Part shown: positions 1 through 5,679 of the stretch, one piece after another | How positions within the stretch are numbered: position 1 is the first letter of the stretch | How the letters are laid out: every line of letters starts with the position of its first letter | NCBI GenBank assembly: GCA_021804345.1 | Contig: JAJZHV010000022.1 | Coordinates: forward strand, 1-5,679 | Source: Pseudomonadota bacterium | Lineage (GTDB): Bacteria; Pseudomonadota; Gammaproteobacteria; Burkholderiales; Ferrovaceae | Direction of reading: 5' to 3' | DNA length: 5,679 nt | Notes under the pieces: model-generated | What the model saw: the letters and a program-made list of their open reading frames with translations, nothing else | Database searches by the model: none | What the model was told of the DNA's origin: nothing | Program-made: the position numbers and the translations under genes

Positions 1-702
1 CTGGCAGGTATGGTCAAAGCCAAGACCAATCTGCTCATCTCCGGCGGGACAGGTAGCGGTAAAACCACCTTGCTCAACCTCCTGTCCAGCTACATTCCCG
101 AGGACGAGCGCATCGTGACCATCGAAGATGCGGCAGAATTGCGCTTGCAACAACCCCATGTGGTGCGGCTGGAAACCCGCCCCCCCAACATTGAGGGACA
201 TGGGGAAATCACGCAACGGGCCTTGATCAAAAACAGCCTGCGTATGCGCCCCGACCGGGTCATCGTGGGGGAGGTGCGGGGGGCCGAGGTGCTGGATATG
301 CTCCAGGCTATGAATACCGGCCATGAGGGTTCCATGGCCACCATTCACGCCAATACGTCGCGCGATGCGCTCACCCGTCTGGAAAACATGGTGGGCATCT
401 CGGGGCTCAGTATCCCCACGCGTCCCATGCGCCAGCAAATCGTTTCTGCCCTGTCGGTCATTGTGCAGGTTTCCCGGTTAAGCGATGGCAAACGCAAGAT
501 CATCAGCATCATGGAAATTACCGGTATGGAGGAGGATGTCATTACCACCCAGGAGATTTTCCGGTTCGACCAGACCGGCGTGGATGAACAGGGCACGGTG
601 TTGGGGCGACACCACGCCACGGGAGTACGTCCCCGGTTTGCCACTAAGCTGATCTCCCGGGGCATTGAAATCCCCGACAGCCTGTTCGACCCTGCCCACT
701 AA
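1..702 (+). CDS. tadA: Tad pilus secretion ATPase TadA/CpaF, C-terminal part (5' end outside window)
   Basis: This is the hexameric cytoplasmic ATPase that powers assembly of Tad/Flp (type IVc) pili by acting on the TadB/TadC membrane platform. The frame is open to the left edge, so the first visible codon is not the start. Family members are usually above 400 residues and 233 are seen here, covering the catalytic RecA-like domain. Numbering from the edge, the visible motifs are a Walker A loop GGTGSGKTT (15-23), an Asp box TIEDAAEL (40-47), a Walker B-like stretch [11 protein letters not shown] (86-96) with Glu91, and a His box [13 protein letters not shown] (106-118). The motif order and the TIEDAAEL and [12 protein letters not shown] wording are typical of the CpaF/TadA branch rather than of PilB or GspE. 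tadB follows after 13 bp, as in known tad operons. The N-terminal domain cannot be assessed. Confidence 0.95.
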   Translation: MAGMVKAKTNLLISGGTGSGKTTLLNLLSSYIPEDERIVTIEDAAELRLQQPHVVRLETRPPNIEGHGEITQRALIKNSLRMRPDRVIVGEVRGAEVLDMLQAMNTGHEGSMATIHANTSRDALTRLENMVGISGLSIPTRPMRQQIVSALSVIVQVSRLSDGKRKIISIMEITGMEEDVITTQEIFRFDQTGVDEQGTVLGRHHATGVRPRFATKLISRGIEIPDSLFDPAH

Positions 703-704
703 TC

Positions 705-709
705 GGTGA
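705..709 (+). promoter_or_regulatory. ribosome binding site of tadB
   Basis: GGTGA lies 6 nt before the ATG at 716, inside the 13-bp gap after the tadA stop. It supports this ATG as the tadB start. The overlapping +1-frame start at 706 has no such site and gives no recognisable protein. Confidence 0.55.
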
Positions 710-715
710 CCGACC

Positions 716-1684
716 ATGGAATTCTGGCCCGCGCTACTCCTGATTCTGGCTTTTCTGGGGGTGTTTGGATTGCTGGAATCGTTGGTACTGCTCTGGCGCG
801 GACGCGATCATTCCGAACTCAAGCGCTTGCGCCGGCGCCTGCAATCCCTTGCTGCGAACCAGCCAACGGTGTTGGAACTGCATCACATCAAGCGCGGCGC
901 CTACAGCACCAATCCACAACGGGATCGGTTACTCAAGCGCTATCGGATTCTGGATCGTCTGGATACCCTGTTGCGTCAATCTGGCAAACACTACACCGTG
1001 GAGCAGGCCTTGCTGGCCATTGGGCTGTGTGCCCTGCTGGGACTGGTGGTGGGATTACTGCTGGATCCTGCTCTTTGTGTGCTCTACACCCTGGCGGCGG
1101 CCGTCTTGCCCCTGCTGCTCTTGCGCCTGCTACACCGCTCGCGCATGAATAAAATCGAGGCCCAGCTTCCGGATGCACTGTCCTTGCTGTCCCAGGCCAT
1201 GCGTGCCGGCCATGCCTTTTCCAGCGCCTTGTATACCGTGGGTCGGGAGGGGCCAGAGCCCATCTGCCTGGAGTTTCGCGCCACCTCCGAGGAAATCAGC
1301 TTTGGGGCGTCTATCCGTGACAGCATTCTGAATCTGGCTAGTCGGGTGGATAGTGTAGACATGCGCTTTTTTGCCATTGCCATTGTCATCCAGACCGAAA
1401 CTGGGGGCAATTTGAGCGTGCTGCTACAGGATTTGGCCAAACTGATTCGGGAACGATTGAAGATGCGCCGCACCATCAGGGTGCTCTCCGCCGAAGGACG
1501 TTTGTCGGGCTGGATTCTGGGCGGATTGCCCTTCGCCTTTGCGGGTCTTATGCTGGCGGTCAATCCGGGTTATCTCGAGTATTTCTGGTCCTCCAGTGGG
1601 GGCCTGTCAGTGCTTAAACTCATGGGGTTGATGCTGTTGGTGGGGGCCCTGTGGATTCGAAAGCTGACCACGATCAAACTATGA
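716..1684 (+). CDS. tadB: Tad pilus inner-membrane platform protein TadB (T2SF domain)
   Basis: This polytopic inner-membrane protein belongs to the GspF-like platform family; with TadC it forms the base on which TadA drives pilin extrusion. The 322 residues start with a membrane segment (about 3-27), then a basic, Arg-rich cytoplasmic stretch (28-95), then two closely spaced hydrophobic segments (about 98-138). A type II secretion F domain follows (about 150-280), beginning LPDALSLLSQAMRAGHAFSSAL. It contains the characteristic ETGGNL (228-233) and EGRLSGWILGGLP (260-272) stretches. Two C-terminal membrane segments lie at about 266-283 and 298-315. Length and topology match TadB. It sits between tadA and tadC with gaps of 13 and 6 bp, so the three are almost certainly co-transcribed. 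TadB and TadC are homologous; assignment as TadB rests on both gene order and the ETGGNL/EGR motifs. Confidence 0.93.
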   Translation: MEFWPALLLILAFLGVFGLLESLVLLWRGRDHSELKRLRRRLQSLAANQPTVLELHHIKRGAYSTNPQRDRLLKRYRILDRLDTLLRQSGKHYTVEQALLAIGLCALLGLVVGLLLDPALCVLYTLAAAVLPLLLLRLLHRSRMNKIEAQLPDALSLLSQAMRAGHAFSSALYTVGREGPEPICLEFRATSEEISFGASIRDSILNLASRVDSVDMRFFAIAIVIQTETGGNLSVLLQDLAKLIRERLKMRRTIRVLSAEGRLSGWILGGLPFAFAGLMLAVNPGYLEYFWSSSGGLSVLKLMGLMLLVGALWIRKLTTIKL

Positions 1685-1690
1685 TCCCTC

Positions 1691-2659
1691 ATGATCGATA
1701 GCGCGTATCTGATTGGGTTTCTGATTGGGGCACTGGTGCTGGTGGGCCTGTTGCTCTCGGTGTTGCAGTACTTTTTTAAGCCCTCTGCCATCGCGCGCCT
1801 CAACAGACTCATCGCCGAAGACCGACGCCTGTATGGCGACCCGGATCGTCTCATGAAGGGGGCACAGAGTTTTCTCAAGCAGAATATTTCGCCCCTAGCC
1901 AAATTTGCCCAACCCAAGCAGTCCTGGGACGTCTCGCCCCTGCGGCGGGACTTGATGTCCGCCGGGTTTCGCACCGAAATGGCCGGCAAAATCTATCTGG
2001 GCATGAAGACGGCGCTCACCCTGGTACTGCCCCTGCTGTTTGTGGCCATCAATACCCTGTTTCCTCTGGTGGAGGAGGGTGCCCAGACCTATATTTTCTA
2101 TCTCTTCGTGCTGGCGGCCCTGGGTTACATGACGCCTAATGTGATCCTGTCCCTGTTTGTCAAGCGGCGGCGCAAGGATCTACGCACCAATTTTCCCGAT
2201 GCCCTGGATTTGATGCGCATTTGTGTGGAAGCCGGGTTGACGCTGGATGTGGCCATTGGACGGGTAGGCGAAGAAATGTCAGTCCGCAGCAAGGCGCTGT
2301 CCGAAGAATTACACCTGGTGGCACTGGAACAGCGCGCAGGCTCCCAGCGTAACCAGGCCCTGGCCAATCTGGCCATGCGCGCAGGTATTCCCGAGGTGGA
2401 TGCCCTGGTGTCCACCCTGATTCAGGCGGAAAAATTTGGCACCAGCGTGTCGGACTCCCTGCGCATTCATTCCGAAAACCTGCGTTTGGCGCGCCGTCTG
2501 GAGGCCGAGGAACAGGCGGCCAAAATCCCCACTAAAATCCTGTTGCCCCTGATCCTGTTCATTTTCCCCATCCTCTTCATTCTGATCATTGCCCCGGCGG
2601 TGGACAGTGTTAAACGCTCCACAGGGAAGGTCTCCGATTCCGCAGCCGAGCGCCACTGA
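1691..2659 (+). CDS. tadC: Tad pilus inner-membrane platform protein TadC (T2SF domain)
   Basis: This is the second platform protein of the Tad apparatus, partner of TadB in the inner membrane. The 322 residues show an N-terminal membrane segment (about 5-28), two hydrophobic segments (about 106-126 and 134-157), a T2SF domain (about 168-300) and a C-terminal membrane segment (280-305). The domain opens FPDALDLMRICVEAGLTLDVAI and includes AEKFGTSVSDSLR (246-258), the TadC form of the conserved platform motif. A short polar tail ends the protein. The ATG lies 6 bp after the tadB stop and has no clear Shine-Dalgarno sequence, so translation probably depends on coupling to tadB (inference). In classical tad operons tadD, a TPR lipoprotein, would follow; here a glycosyltransferase does. 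Confidence 0.93.
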   Translation: MIDSAYLIGFLIGALVLVGLLLSVLQYFFKPSAIARLNRLIAEDRRLYGDPDRLMKGAQSFLKQNISPLAKFAQPKQSWDVSPLRRDLMSAGFRTEMAGKIYLGMKTALTLVLPLLFVAINTLFPLVEEGAQTYIFYLFVLAALGYMTPNVILSLFVKRRRKDLRTNFPDALDLMRICVEAGLTLDVAIGRVGEEMSVRSKALSEELHLVALEQRAGSQRNQALANLAMRAGIPEVDALVSTLIQAEKFGTSVSDSLRIHSENLRLARRLEAEEQAAKIPTKILLPLILFIFPILFILIIAPAVDSVKRSTGKVSDSAAERH

Positions 2660-2679
2660 GCAGGGCAACCACCGGCAAT

Positions 2680-2696
2680 GGGCCCGGGTGGGGCCC
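2680..2696 (+). other. GC-only hairpin between tadC and the GT87 gene
   Basis: GGGCCC at 2680-2685 pairs with GGGCCC at 2691-2696 around the 5-nt loop GGGTG, a perfect 6-bp stem. No T-run follows, so it does not read as a standard intrinsic terminator. It lies 4 nt before the ribosome binding site of the next gene. An alternative stem, GGGCC (2691-2695) with GGCCC (2705-2709), would be mutually exclusive with it and would cover part of that site. A role in processing, attenuation or translation control is possible but unproven, because GC-rich sequence forms such stems easily. Confidence 0.3.
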
Positions 2697-2700
2697 TGGC

Positions 2701-2706
2701 GGGAGG
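2701..2706 (+). promoter_or_regulatory. ribosome binding site that decides the GT87 start
   Basis: GGGAGG ends 8 nt before the GTG at 2715. It is the best Shine-Dalgarno match in the area. The frame stays open upstream to a TTG at 2589 inside tadC, but the 42 extra residues are Pro/Arg/Gln-rich and unlike the family. Other in-frame GTG codons at 2607 and 2688 lack a comparable site. Confidence 0.6.
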
Positions 2707-2714
2707 CCCGTTGT

Positions 2715-3881
2715 GTGCTCTATGCCCGCACTTCGGTTGTGGTCGGCGTCATTTTTTGCCTGGGAGTCCTGGGGCATTCAAATCTCTTTTCAGCACAGGG
2801 GTTTGTCCCGCTCTTCGATTTCAACGTCTTCTGGTCCGCTGCCACCCTAACCCTTCAGGGTCACCCCGAACGGGCTTATGACGTACACCAACTGTATCTG
2901 GTTCTGCACGAGGTTCGGCATCTGACGGTCCCCGAAGGAGGCTACGGCTGGTTTTATCCGCCCTTTTTTCTGATGCTGATCAGCCCCTTGGGCTGGCTGC
3001 CCCCCCTTCTGGCCTATCTGCTGTTCATGGGGCTTACACTGTGGGTGTATTTGTGGGTGATTCGCCGGGTGGCCCGGGACCTGATGCCTCTTCCCGGTCT
3101 GTGGTGGGGGGTGCTGGGGTTTTCGGGGTTATGGTACAACCTGATCCTGGGACAAAATGGCTTTCTCACCGCGGCACTGGGTGCTGCGGTGTTGCTGACC
3201 CTCAAGCGCCATCCGCTCACGAGTGGCTTTCTGCTGGGGGTGTTGCTGCTCAAACCGCAGTTGGGTTTGCTCTTGCCGCTGATTTTGCTGCACCAGCGAG
3301 CCTGGCGCGCGCTATTCAGTGCCGGGTTGACGGTGCTGGGCACCTTTGCTCTGGTCGGGATGTTTCTGGGCACCGACGTGCTCCTGGCCTGGTGGCAGAG
3401 CATCGACCTGGCCCGAGCGTTTCTGGAACGCGGCGGAGATAATTATCTCTTCAAGATCCCCAGTCTCTATGCCTGCATGACCTTGCTGGGAGCCTCGCAT
3501 CCGGTGGCCTATTTGGTACAGGGAACCAGCGCGCTGATCGTGGTGGCCTTGGTCATTAGGCTCTGGCACCTCAAGGCCGATAGGCGCTTGCGCCATGCGG
3601 CTGCCCTGCTGGGCAGTCTGCTCATGAGCCCCTATGTGTTTGAATATGATTTGACGTGGTTGATTTTCCCTTTACTGTGGTTGCTGGATTACGGGCGGGA
3701 GCGGGGCTGGTATCCCGGAGAACGGGAACTGCTGGCCCTGCTGTGGCTGTTGCCCTACCTCATGACCTTGTTAGAACCTGCCATTCACCTGCAGTTGGCC
3801 CCCCTGCTGCTGTGGCTTTCCCTGCTGCTGATCTGGCGTCGCGCGCTCAGCGACCATCGGTCAGTACTTCTCCCTATTTGA
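2715..3881 (+). CDS. polytopic membrane glycosyltransferase, GT87 / DUF2029 family
   Basis: GT87 enzymes are integral-membrane glycosyltransferases related to mycobacterial PimE. They move a sugar, often mannose, from a polyprenyl-phosphate donor to an acceptor on the outer face of the cytoplasmic membrane. From the GTG start the protein has 388 residues, within the family's range. After a first membrane segment (about 6-21) comes FDFNVFWSAA (34-43), whose Asp35 occupies the place of the family's catalytic acidic residue. Then come WFYPP (79-83), ILGQNG (144-149), LLKPQLG (178-184) and SPYVFEYDL (305-313), separated by many hydrophobic stretches. These motif positions are typical of DUF2029 proteins. 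The acceptor is unknown; pilin, lipid or exopolysaccharide are all possible. It follows tadC by 55 bp on the same strand and may be read from the tad transcript. A paralog lies at the right end of the window on the opposite strand. Confidence 0.82.
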   Translation: MLYARTSVVVGVIFCLGVLGHSNLFSAQGFVPLFDFNVFWSAATLTLQGHPERAYDVHQLYLVLHEVRHLTVPEGGYGWFYPPFFLMLISPLGWLPPLLAYLLFMGLTLWVYLWVIRRVARDLMPLPGLWWGVLGFSGLWYNLILGQNGFLTAALGAAVLLTLKRHPLTSGFLLGVLLLKPQLGLLLPLILLHQRAWRALFSAGLTVLGTFALVGMFLGTDVLLAWWQSIDLARAFLERGGDNYLFKIPSLYACMTLLGASHPVAYLVQGTSALIVVALVIRLWHLKADRRLRHAAALLGSLLMSPYVFEYDLTWLIFPLLWLLDYGRERGWYPGERELLALLWLLPYLMTLLEPAIHLQLAPLLLWLSLLLIWRRALSDHRSVLLPI

Positions 3882-3883
3882 TC

Positions 3884-3899
3884 AGGTCCCAAATGACCT
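3884..3899 (+). terminator. weak candidate terminator hairpin after the GT87 gene
   Basis: AGGTC (3884-3888) pairs with GACCT (3895-3899) around a 6-nt loop, starting 3 nt after the stop codon. The stem is only 5 bp and no T-run follows, so support is poor. Position just behind a likely operon end is the main argument. Confidence 0.2.
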
Positions 3900-3966
3900 C
3901 CGGGGCGGAAAAGAGGAATTTGTACCCAGTGTCGTGTTGATGACCAGTACGGCAATTTTACCAGTT

Positions 3967-3993
3967 GATCGGCCCTCATGAGTGATCGGTCAC
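3967..3993. repeat. TGATCGG direct repeat with overlapping small palindrome
   Basis: TGATCGG occurs at 3967-3973 and again at 3984-3990, a 17-bp period. The second copy lies within GTGA-TCGG-TCAC (3982-3993), an inverted repeat with 4-bp arms, and the palindrome CTCATGAG (3975-3982) lies between the copies. Such clustering fits a regulator binding site, but no specific regulator can be named and the repeats are short enough to occur by chance. Confidence 0.3.
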
Positions 3994-4128
3994 ATGGCAA
4001 GCACTGGAACACCGGGGGTGCTCAACCCACTGACCCTCAGATATTGTTCAAAATAACGCCCCAGCAGCCATCAAATAACTTGGTTACGCTCAGACGCTGC
4101 CGGGCCCTGAGTCATCCGAAGAACTGAT

Positions 4129-4161
4129 GCCGATAGGCCAGCTTGTTTGCACGATATCGGC
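4129..4161. repeat. inverted repeat upstream of rpfF
   Basis: GCCGATA (4129-4135) is the exact reverse complement of TATCGGC (4155-4161), with 19 nt between. The right arm overlaps the palindrome CGATATCG (4152-4159). It ends about 100 bp before the rpfF start, a reasonable place for an operator. Function is inferred from position only. Confidence 0.3.
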
Positions 4162-4207
4162 CCTTGCTTTGTCGCTACAGTGTGATTCCATGAGAGGTCA
4201 TTGAGAC

Positions 4208-4226
4208 CGGTTGGCCCGTGCAACCG
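4208..4226 (+). other. small hairpin in the rpfF leader
   Basis: CGGTTG (4208-4213) pairs perfectly with CAACCG (4221-4226) around a 7-nt loop, 26 nt before the rpfF ribosome binding site. It could influence leader stability or translation; there is no similarity to a riboswitch that I recognise. Confidence 0.25.
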
Positions 4227-4252
4227 CAGGGGTCCGCCGCACGATTCCGCAG

Positions 4253-4257
4253 AGGAG
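4253..4257 (+). promoter_or_regulatory. ribosome binding site that decides the rpfF start
   Basis: AGGAG, within the purine run GAGGAGAGA, lies 6 nt before the ATG at 4264. This selects that ATG over the in-frame TTG at 4201, whose 21 extra codons encode a Pro/Arg/His-rich stretch not expected in the family. Confidence 0.8.
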
Positions 4258-4263
4258 AGACAC

Positions 4264-5169
4264 ATGGAACTGGTCATCGATACGGCAGCGCTCTTGCAGG
4301 CAAACTATTCGCAGTTGGACATCTCCTTCGATTCCGCTCAGGGTGTTTTATGGACTCACCTCGATCAGCGCGATATTCCCTGTGTCACGCTGACCCTGCT
4401 GCAGGAGTTACAGCATCATCATGAGGCCATCGAAACCACCGGGGGCGTCATCTGGGAACAGAGCCAACCGGTGCCTGTGCGCTACGCGGTCCTGGCGTCG
4501 CGCACACCGGGGGTATTCAATCTGGGAGGGCAATTATCCCTGTTCAGAGAGCTGATTCGTGCCAAAAATCGTGCGGCCTTACTGCACTACGGTGTGGAAT
4601 GTATCAAGGTTCAATTTTCCCGGTTAAATCGATTCAATCTGCCGCTCACCACCATCGCCCTAGTGCAGGGGGATGCCCTGGGAGGAGGCTTTGAAGGGGT
4701 CTTGGCCTGCGACGTGATCATTGCCGAAAAAGGTTGCCTGATGGGTTTTCCGGAAATCCTCTTCAATTTGTTTCCGGGTATGGGGGCCTATAATCTGCTG
4801 TGCCGCAAGGTGGGAATTGCCACCACCGAAAAATTGCTGCTCAGTGGAACAATGTACTCCTCGGAGGAGCTCTATGCCTTGGGTGTGGTGGATGTCTTGG
4901 CGGACCCGGGTTATGGTGTTCACCAGGTGCATGCGTATGTGAAGAGCATGGAACGCCGCGCCAATGGCTTCCGGGCGGTACAACAGGTGCGTCAGCGCTG
5001 TCAGTCGATTGGCTATGAGGAATTGCTGGCGGTGGTGGAGATCTGGGTGGATGCCGCCCTGCGCCTGAGCGAGCGGGATCTGAAAGTGATGGATCGATTT
5101 GTGCGCTCTCAGGAAAAAACCTTTCTTGCTCCGTCCCAGGAGCAACTCCCCGCCCGGCGGGTGGGCTGA
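4264..5169 (+). CDS. rpfF: DSF-family quorum-signal synthase RpfF (crotonase fold)
   Basis: RpfF makes diffusible signal factors, cis-2-unsaturated fatty acids. As known for the family, it dehydrates a 3-hydroxyacyl-ACP and releases the fatty acid by thioesterase action in the cytoplasm. The 301 residues compare with about 289 in Xanthomonas. Visible landmarks are VFNLGGQLSLFRELI (84-98), the oxyanion-hole region; LVQGDALGGGFEGVLACD (133-150) with Glu144; and MGFPEILFNLFPGMGAY (160-176) with Glu164. The two glutamates are 20 residues apart, matching Xanthomonas Glu141 and Glu161. The C-terminal stretch EIWVDAALRLSERDLKVMDR (259-278) is also RpfF-like and argues against an ordinary enoyl-CoA hydratase. 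Chain length and identity of the product cannot be read from sequence. It has a 382-bp upstream gap and a convergent downstream neighbour, so it is probably transcribed alone. No rpfC, rpfG or rpfB is in the window. Confidence 0.93.
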   Translation: MELVIDTAALLQANYSQLDISFDSAQGVLWTHLDQRDIPCVTLTLLQELQHHHEAIETTGGVIWEQSQPVPVRYAVLASRTPGVFNLGGQLSLFRELIRAKNRAALLHYGVECIKVQFSRLNRFNLPLTTIALVQGDALGGGFEGVLACDVIIAEKGCLMGFPEILFNLFPGMGAYNLLCRKVGIATTEKLLLSGTMYSSEELYALGVVDVLADPGYGVHQVHAYVKSMERRANGFRAVQQVRQRCQSIGYEELLAVVEIWVDAALRLSERDLKVMDRFVRSQEKTFLAPSQEQLPARRVG

Positions 5170-5197
5170 TTGCAGCCCCCGCTGCGGCCAGCGCAGC
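5163..5197. terminator. tandem hairpins between converging genes, candidate bidirectional terminator
   Basis: Two perfect 6-bp stems lie in and around the 28-bp convergent gap: GGGCTG/CAGCCC (5163-5168 with 5173-5178, 4-nt loop), which overlaps the rpfF stop codon, and GCTGCG/CGCAGC (5181-5186 with 5192-5197, 5-nt loop), which abuts the stop of the minus-strand gene. Neither has a T-run on either strand, so they may act as transcript-end stabilisers or weak terminators rather than strong intrinsic ones. Confidence 0.4.
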
Positions 5198-5679
5198 CTA
5201 GGGTGTTGCGCGGCCCTGGGTGGCGCACGGGCGCGGCACGGAACGCAGGATGAGGACAAAGCCCAGCAGCAGCACTGGGGCCGCCAGTTGAAGTTTTAGG
5301 AAGGCCGCACTCAAGCTCGAGAGCAAGGGCAGTTGCCAGAGCAGGACCCATATCCAGCGCTCGCCTTGCCCCAAAAAGCGCTGGCCCCAATACAGCACGA
5401 TGAGACTGACGCAGAGGTCATATTCCATCACGTACGGGCTGATCAGCAGGGAAGCCAGCACCGCCAGGCTTCCCTTTTGTTCCAGGCTGACTTCATCGCG
5501 CCAAGCCCAGAGCGCACATCCCACCACCAGCAGGGCTACGCTGAAGTGGAGGGCATAGGACCAGGCGCTGGAAACTCCCAGCAGCCGAAGAAACGTATAG
5601 ACCGAAGTGGTGTGATACCAGTAGTCACTGTGAAATCCATCATGCTCCAACAGCGCTTGCGCCAGGGACAGGCTACCTA
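5198..5679 (-). CDS. second GT87 / DUF2029 membrane glycosyltransferase, C-terminal part (5' end outside window)
   Basis: The minus-strand frame is open to the right edge, so the true start is outside; 159 residues of the C-terminal part are visible. It shows several hydrophobic segments and the motif SPYVMEYDL (5414-5440), corresponding to SPYVFEYDL of the first GT87 protein at 3627-3653. Further shared landmarks in the same order are SLSLAQALLE against SIDLARAFLE, a Ser-(Val/Leu)-Tyr pair before LLG, and a Leu-rich tail around LKLQLAAPVLLL against IHLQLAPLLLWL. These make it a paralog, so the same reaction type is expected: sugar transfer from a polyprenyl-phosphate donor at the membrane. 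Codons for the shared motif differ at many synonymous positions, so the duplication is not recent. The catalytic N-terminal region is not visible, so activity cannot be judged. It converges on rpfF with a 28-bp gap. Confidence 0.78.
   Translation of the reverse strand, partial: GSLSLAQALLEHDGFHSDYWYHTTSVYTFLRLLGVSSAWSYALHFSVALLVVGCALWAWRDEVSLEQKGSLAVLASLLISPYVMEYDLCVSLIVLYWGQRFLGQGERWIWVLLWQLPLLSSLSAAFLKLQLAAPVLLLGFVLILRSVPRPCATQGRATP

Larger units (their letters stand above)
3882..4263. other. 382-bp intergenic region upstream of rpfF
   Basis: No credible gene was found. The open frames in either direction here are short, lack recognisable motifs and run into the neighbouring genes. By eye it is richer in A/T than the flanking genes. 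It holds a direct repeat, several small palindromes (CTCATGAG at 3975-3982, CGATATCG at 4152-4159) and hairpins listed separately. It must contain the rpfF promoter if that gene is independently transcribed, but I could not find a convincing -35/-10 pair at normal spacing. No tRNA or insertion-sequence ends were seen. Confidence 0.7.

Noticed and set aside
1084..1563. 159-codon minus-strand open frame antisense to tadB
   Set aside because: Low-complexity Arg/Ser-rich shadow of the tadB T2SF domain.
2589..2714. N-terminal extension of the GT87 protein from a TTG inside tadC
   Set aside because: The 42 extra residues are Pro/Arg/Gln-rich, overlap tadC in another frame and lack a ribosome binding site; GTG 2715 has a strong one.
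3981..3994. Clp/CRP-like site AGTGA-TCGG-TCACA
   Set aside because: CRP/Clp sites need a 6-nt spacer between TGTGA and TCACA; here it is 4 and the first base differs, so it was kept only as a small inverted repeat.
3785..4012. 75-codon minus-strand open frame over the GT87 3' end
   Set aside because: Mostly antisense to a well-supported gene and without recognisable domains.
4147..4168. Possible sigma-54 promoter (TTGCACG followed by TTGCT) upstream of rpfF
   Set aside because: The -24 element lacks the invariant GG and the boxes are separated by 10 nt instead of 4.
4201..4263. rpfF start at the in-frame TTG 4201
   Set aside because: The extra 21 codons contain the ribosome binding site of the ATG at 4264 and are unlike the family N terminus.
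4071..4277. 68-codon minus-strand open frame in the intergenic region
   Set aside because: It has no recognisable motif, runs over the rpfF start and ribosome binding site, and has the composition of chance coding.
4660..5259. 199-codon minus-strand open frame antisense to rpfF
   Set aside because: It is a shadow of the high-GC coding strand; rpfF has full catalytic motifs and the antisense product is unlike any family I know.
1..5679. CRISPR array, tRNA/rRNA genes, insertion sequences
   Set aside because: No regularly spaced repeats, no tRNA-like arms, and no transposase or terminal inverted repeats were found on either strand.

Overview
The window looks like part of a proteobacterial chromosome of moderately high GC content (judged by eye, not computed). 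Two things suggest this: a Tad (tight adherence) pilus gene block, and a DSF-type quorum-signal synthase whose sequence is very close to the Xanthomonas RpfF pattern. Genus cannot be fixed from the sequence; a gamma-, beta- or acidithiobacillia-type host is my best inference.

Layout. Positions 1-2659 (+) hold three tightly packed genes in the canonical order tadA (3' part only, cut by the window edge), tadB and tadC, separated by 13 and 6 bp. They encode the secretion ATPase and the two inner-membrane platform proteins of a Tad / Flp type IVc pilus. tadD, the usual next gene, is absent. After a 55-bp gap containing a GC-rich hairpin comes a polytopic membrane glycosyltransferase of family GT87 / DUF2029 (2715-3881, +), whose best start is a GTG with a strong ribosome binding site. 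Positions 3882-4263 are a 382-bp intergenic stretch with no credible gene but several short direct and inverted repeats. It leads into rpfF (4264-5169, +), a crotonase-fold DSF synthase with both catalytic glutamates. Only 28 bp further, converging from the other strand, is the 3' part of a second GT87 protein (5198 to the right edge, -). It is clearly paralogous to the first one.

How the genes may work together (inference). Tad pili drive surface attachment and biofilm formation, DSF signals commonly control biofilm and surface behaviour, and GT87 enzymes transfer sugars from polyprenyl-phosphate donors at the outer face of the membrane. The block could therefore be an adhesion / cell-surface island with its own diffusible signal. 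No DSF receptor (rpfC), rpfG or rpfB is visible in the window. Nothing here proves a wholly new system; the most notable point is the linkage of an apparently stand-alone rpfF to tad genes, bracketed by two GT87 paralogs.
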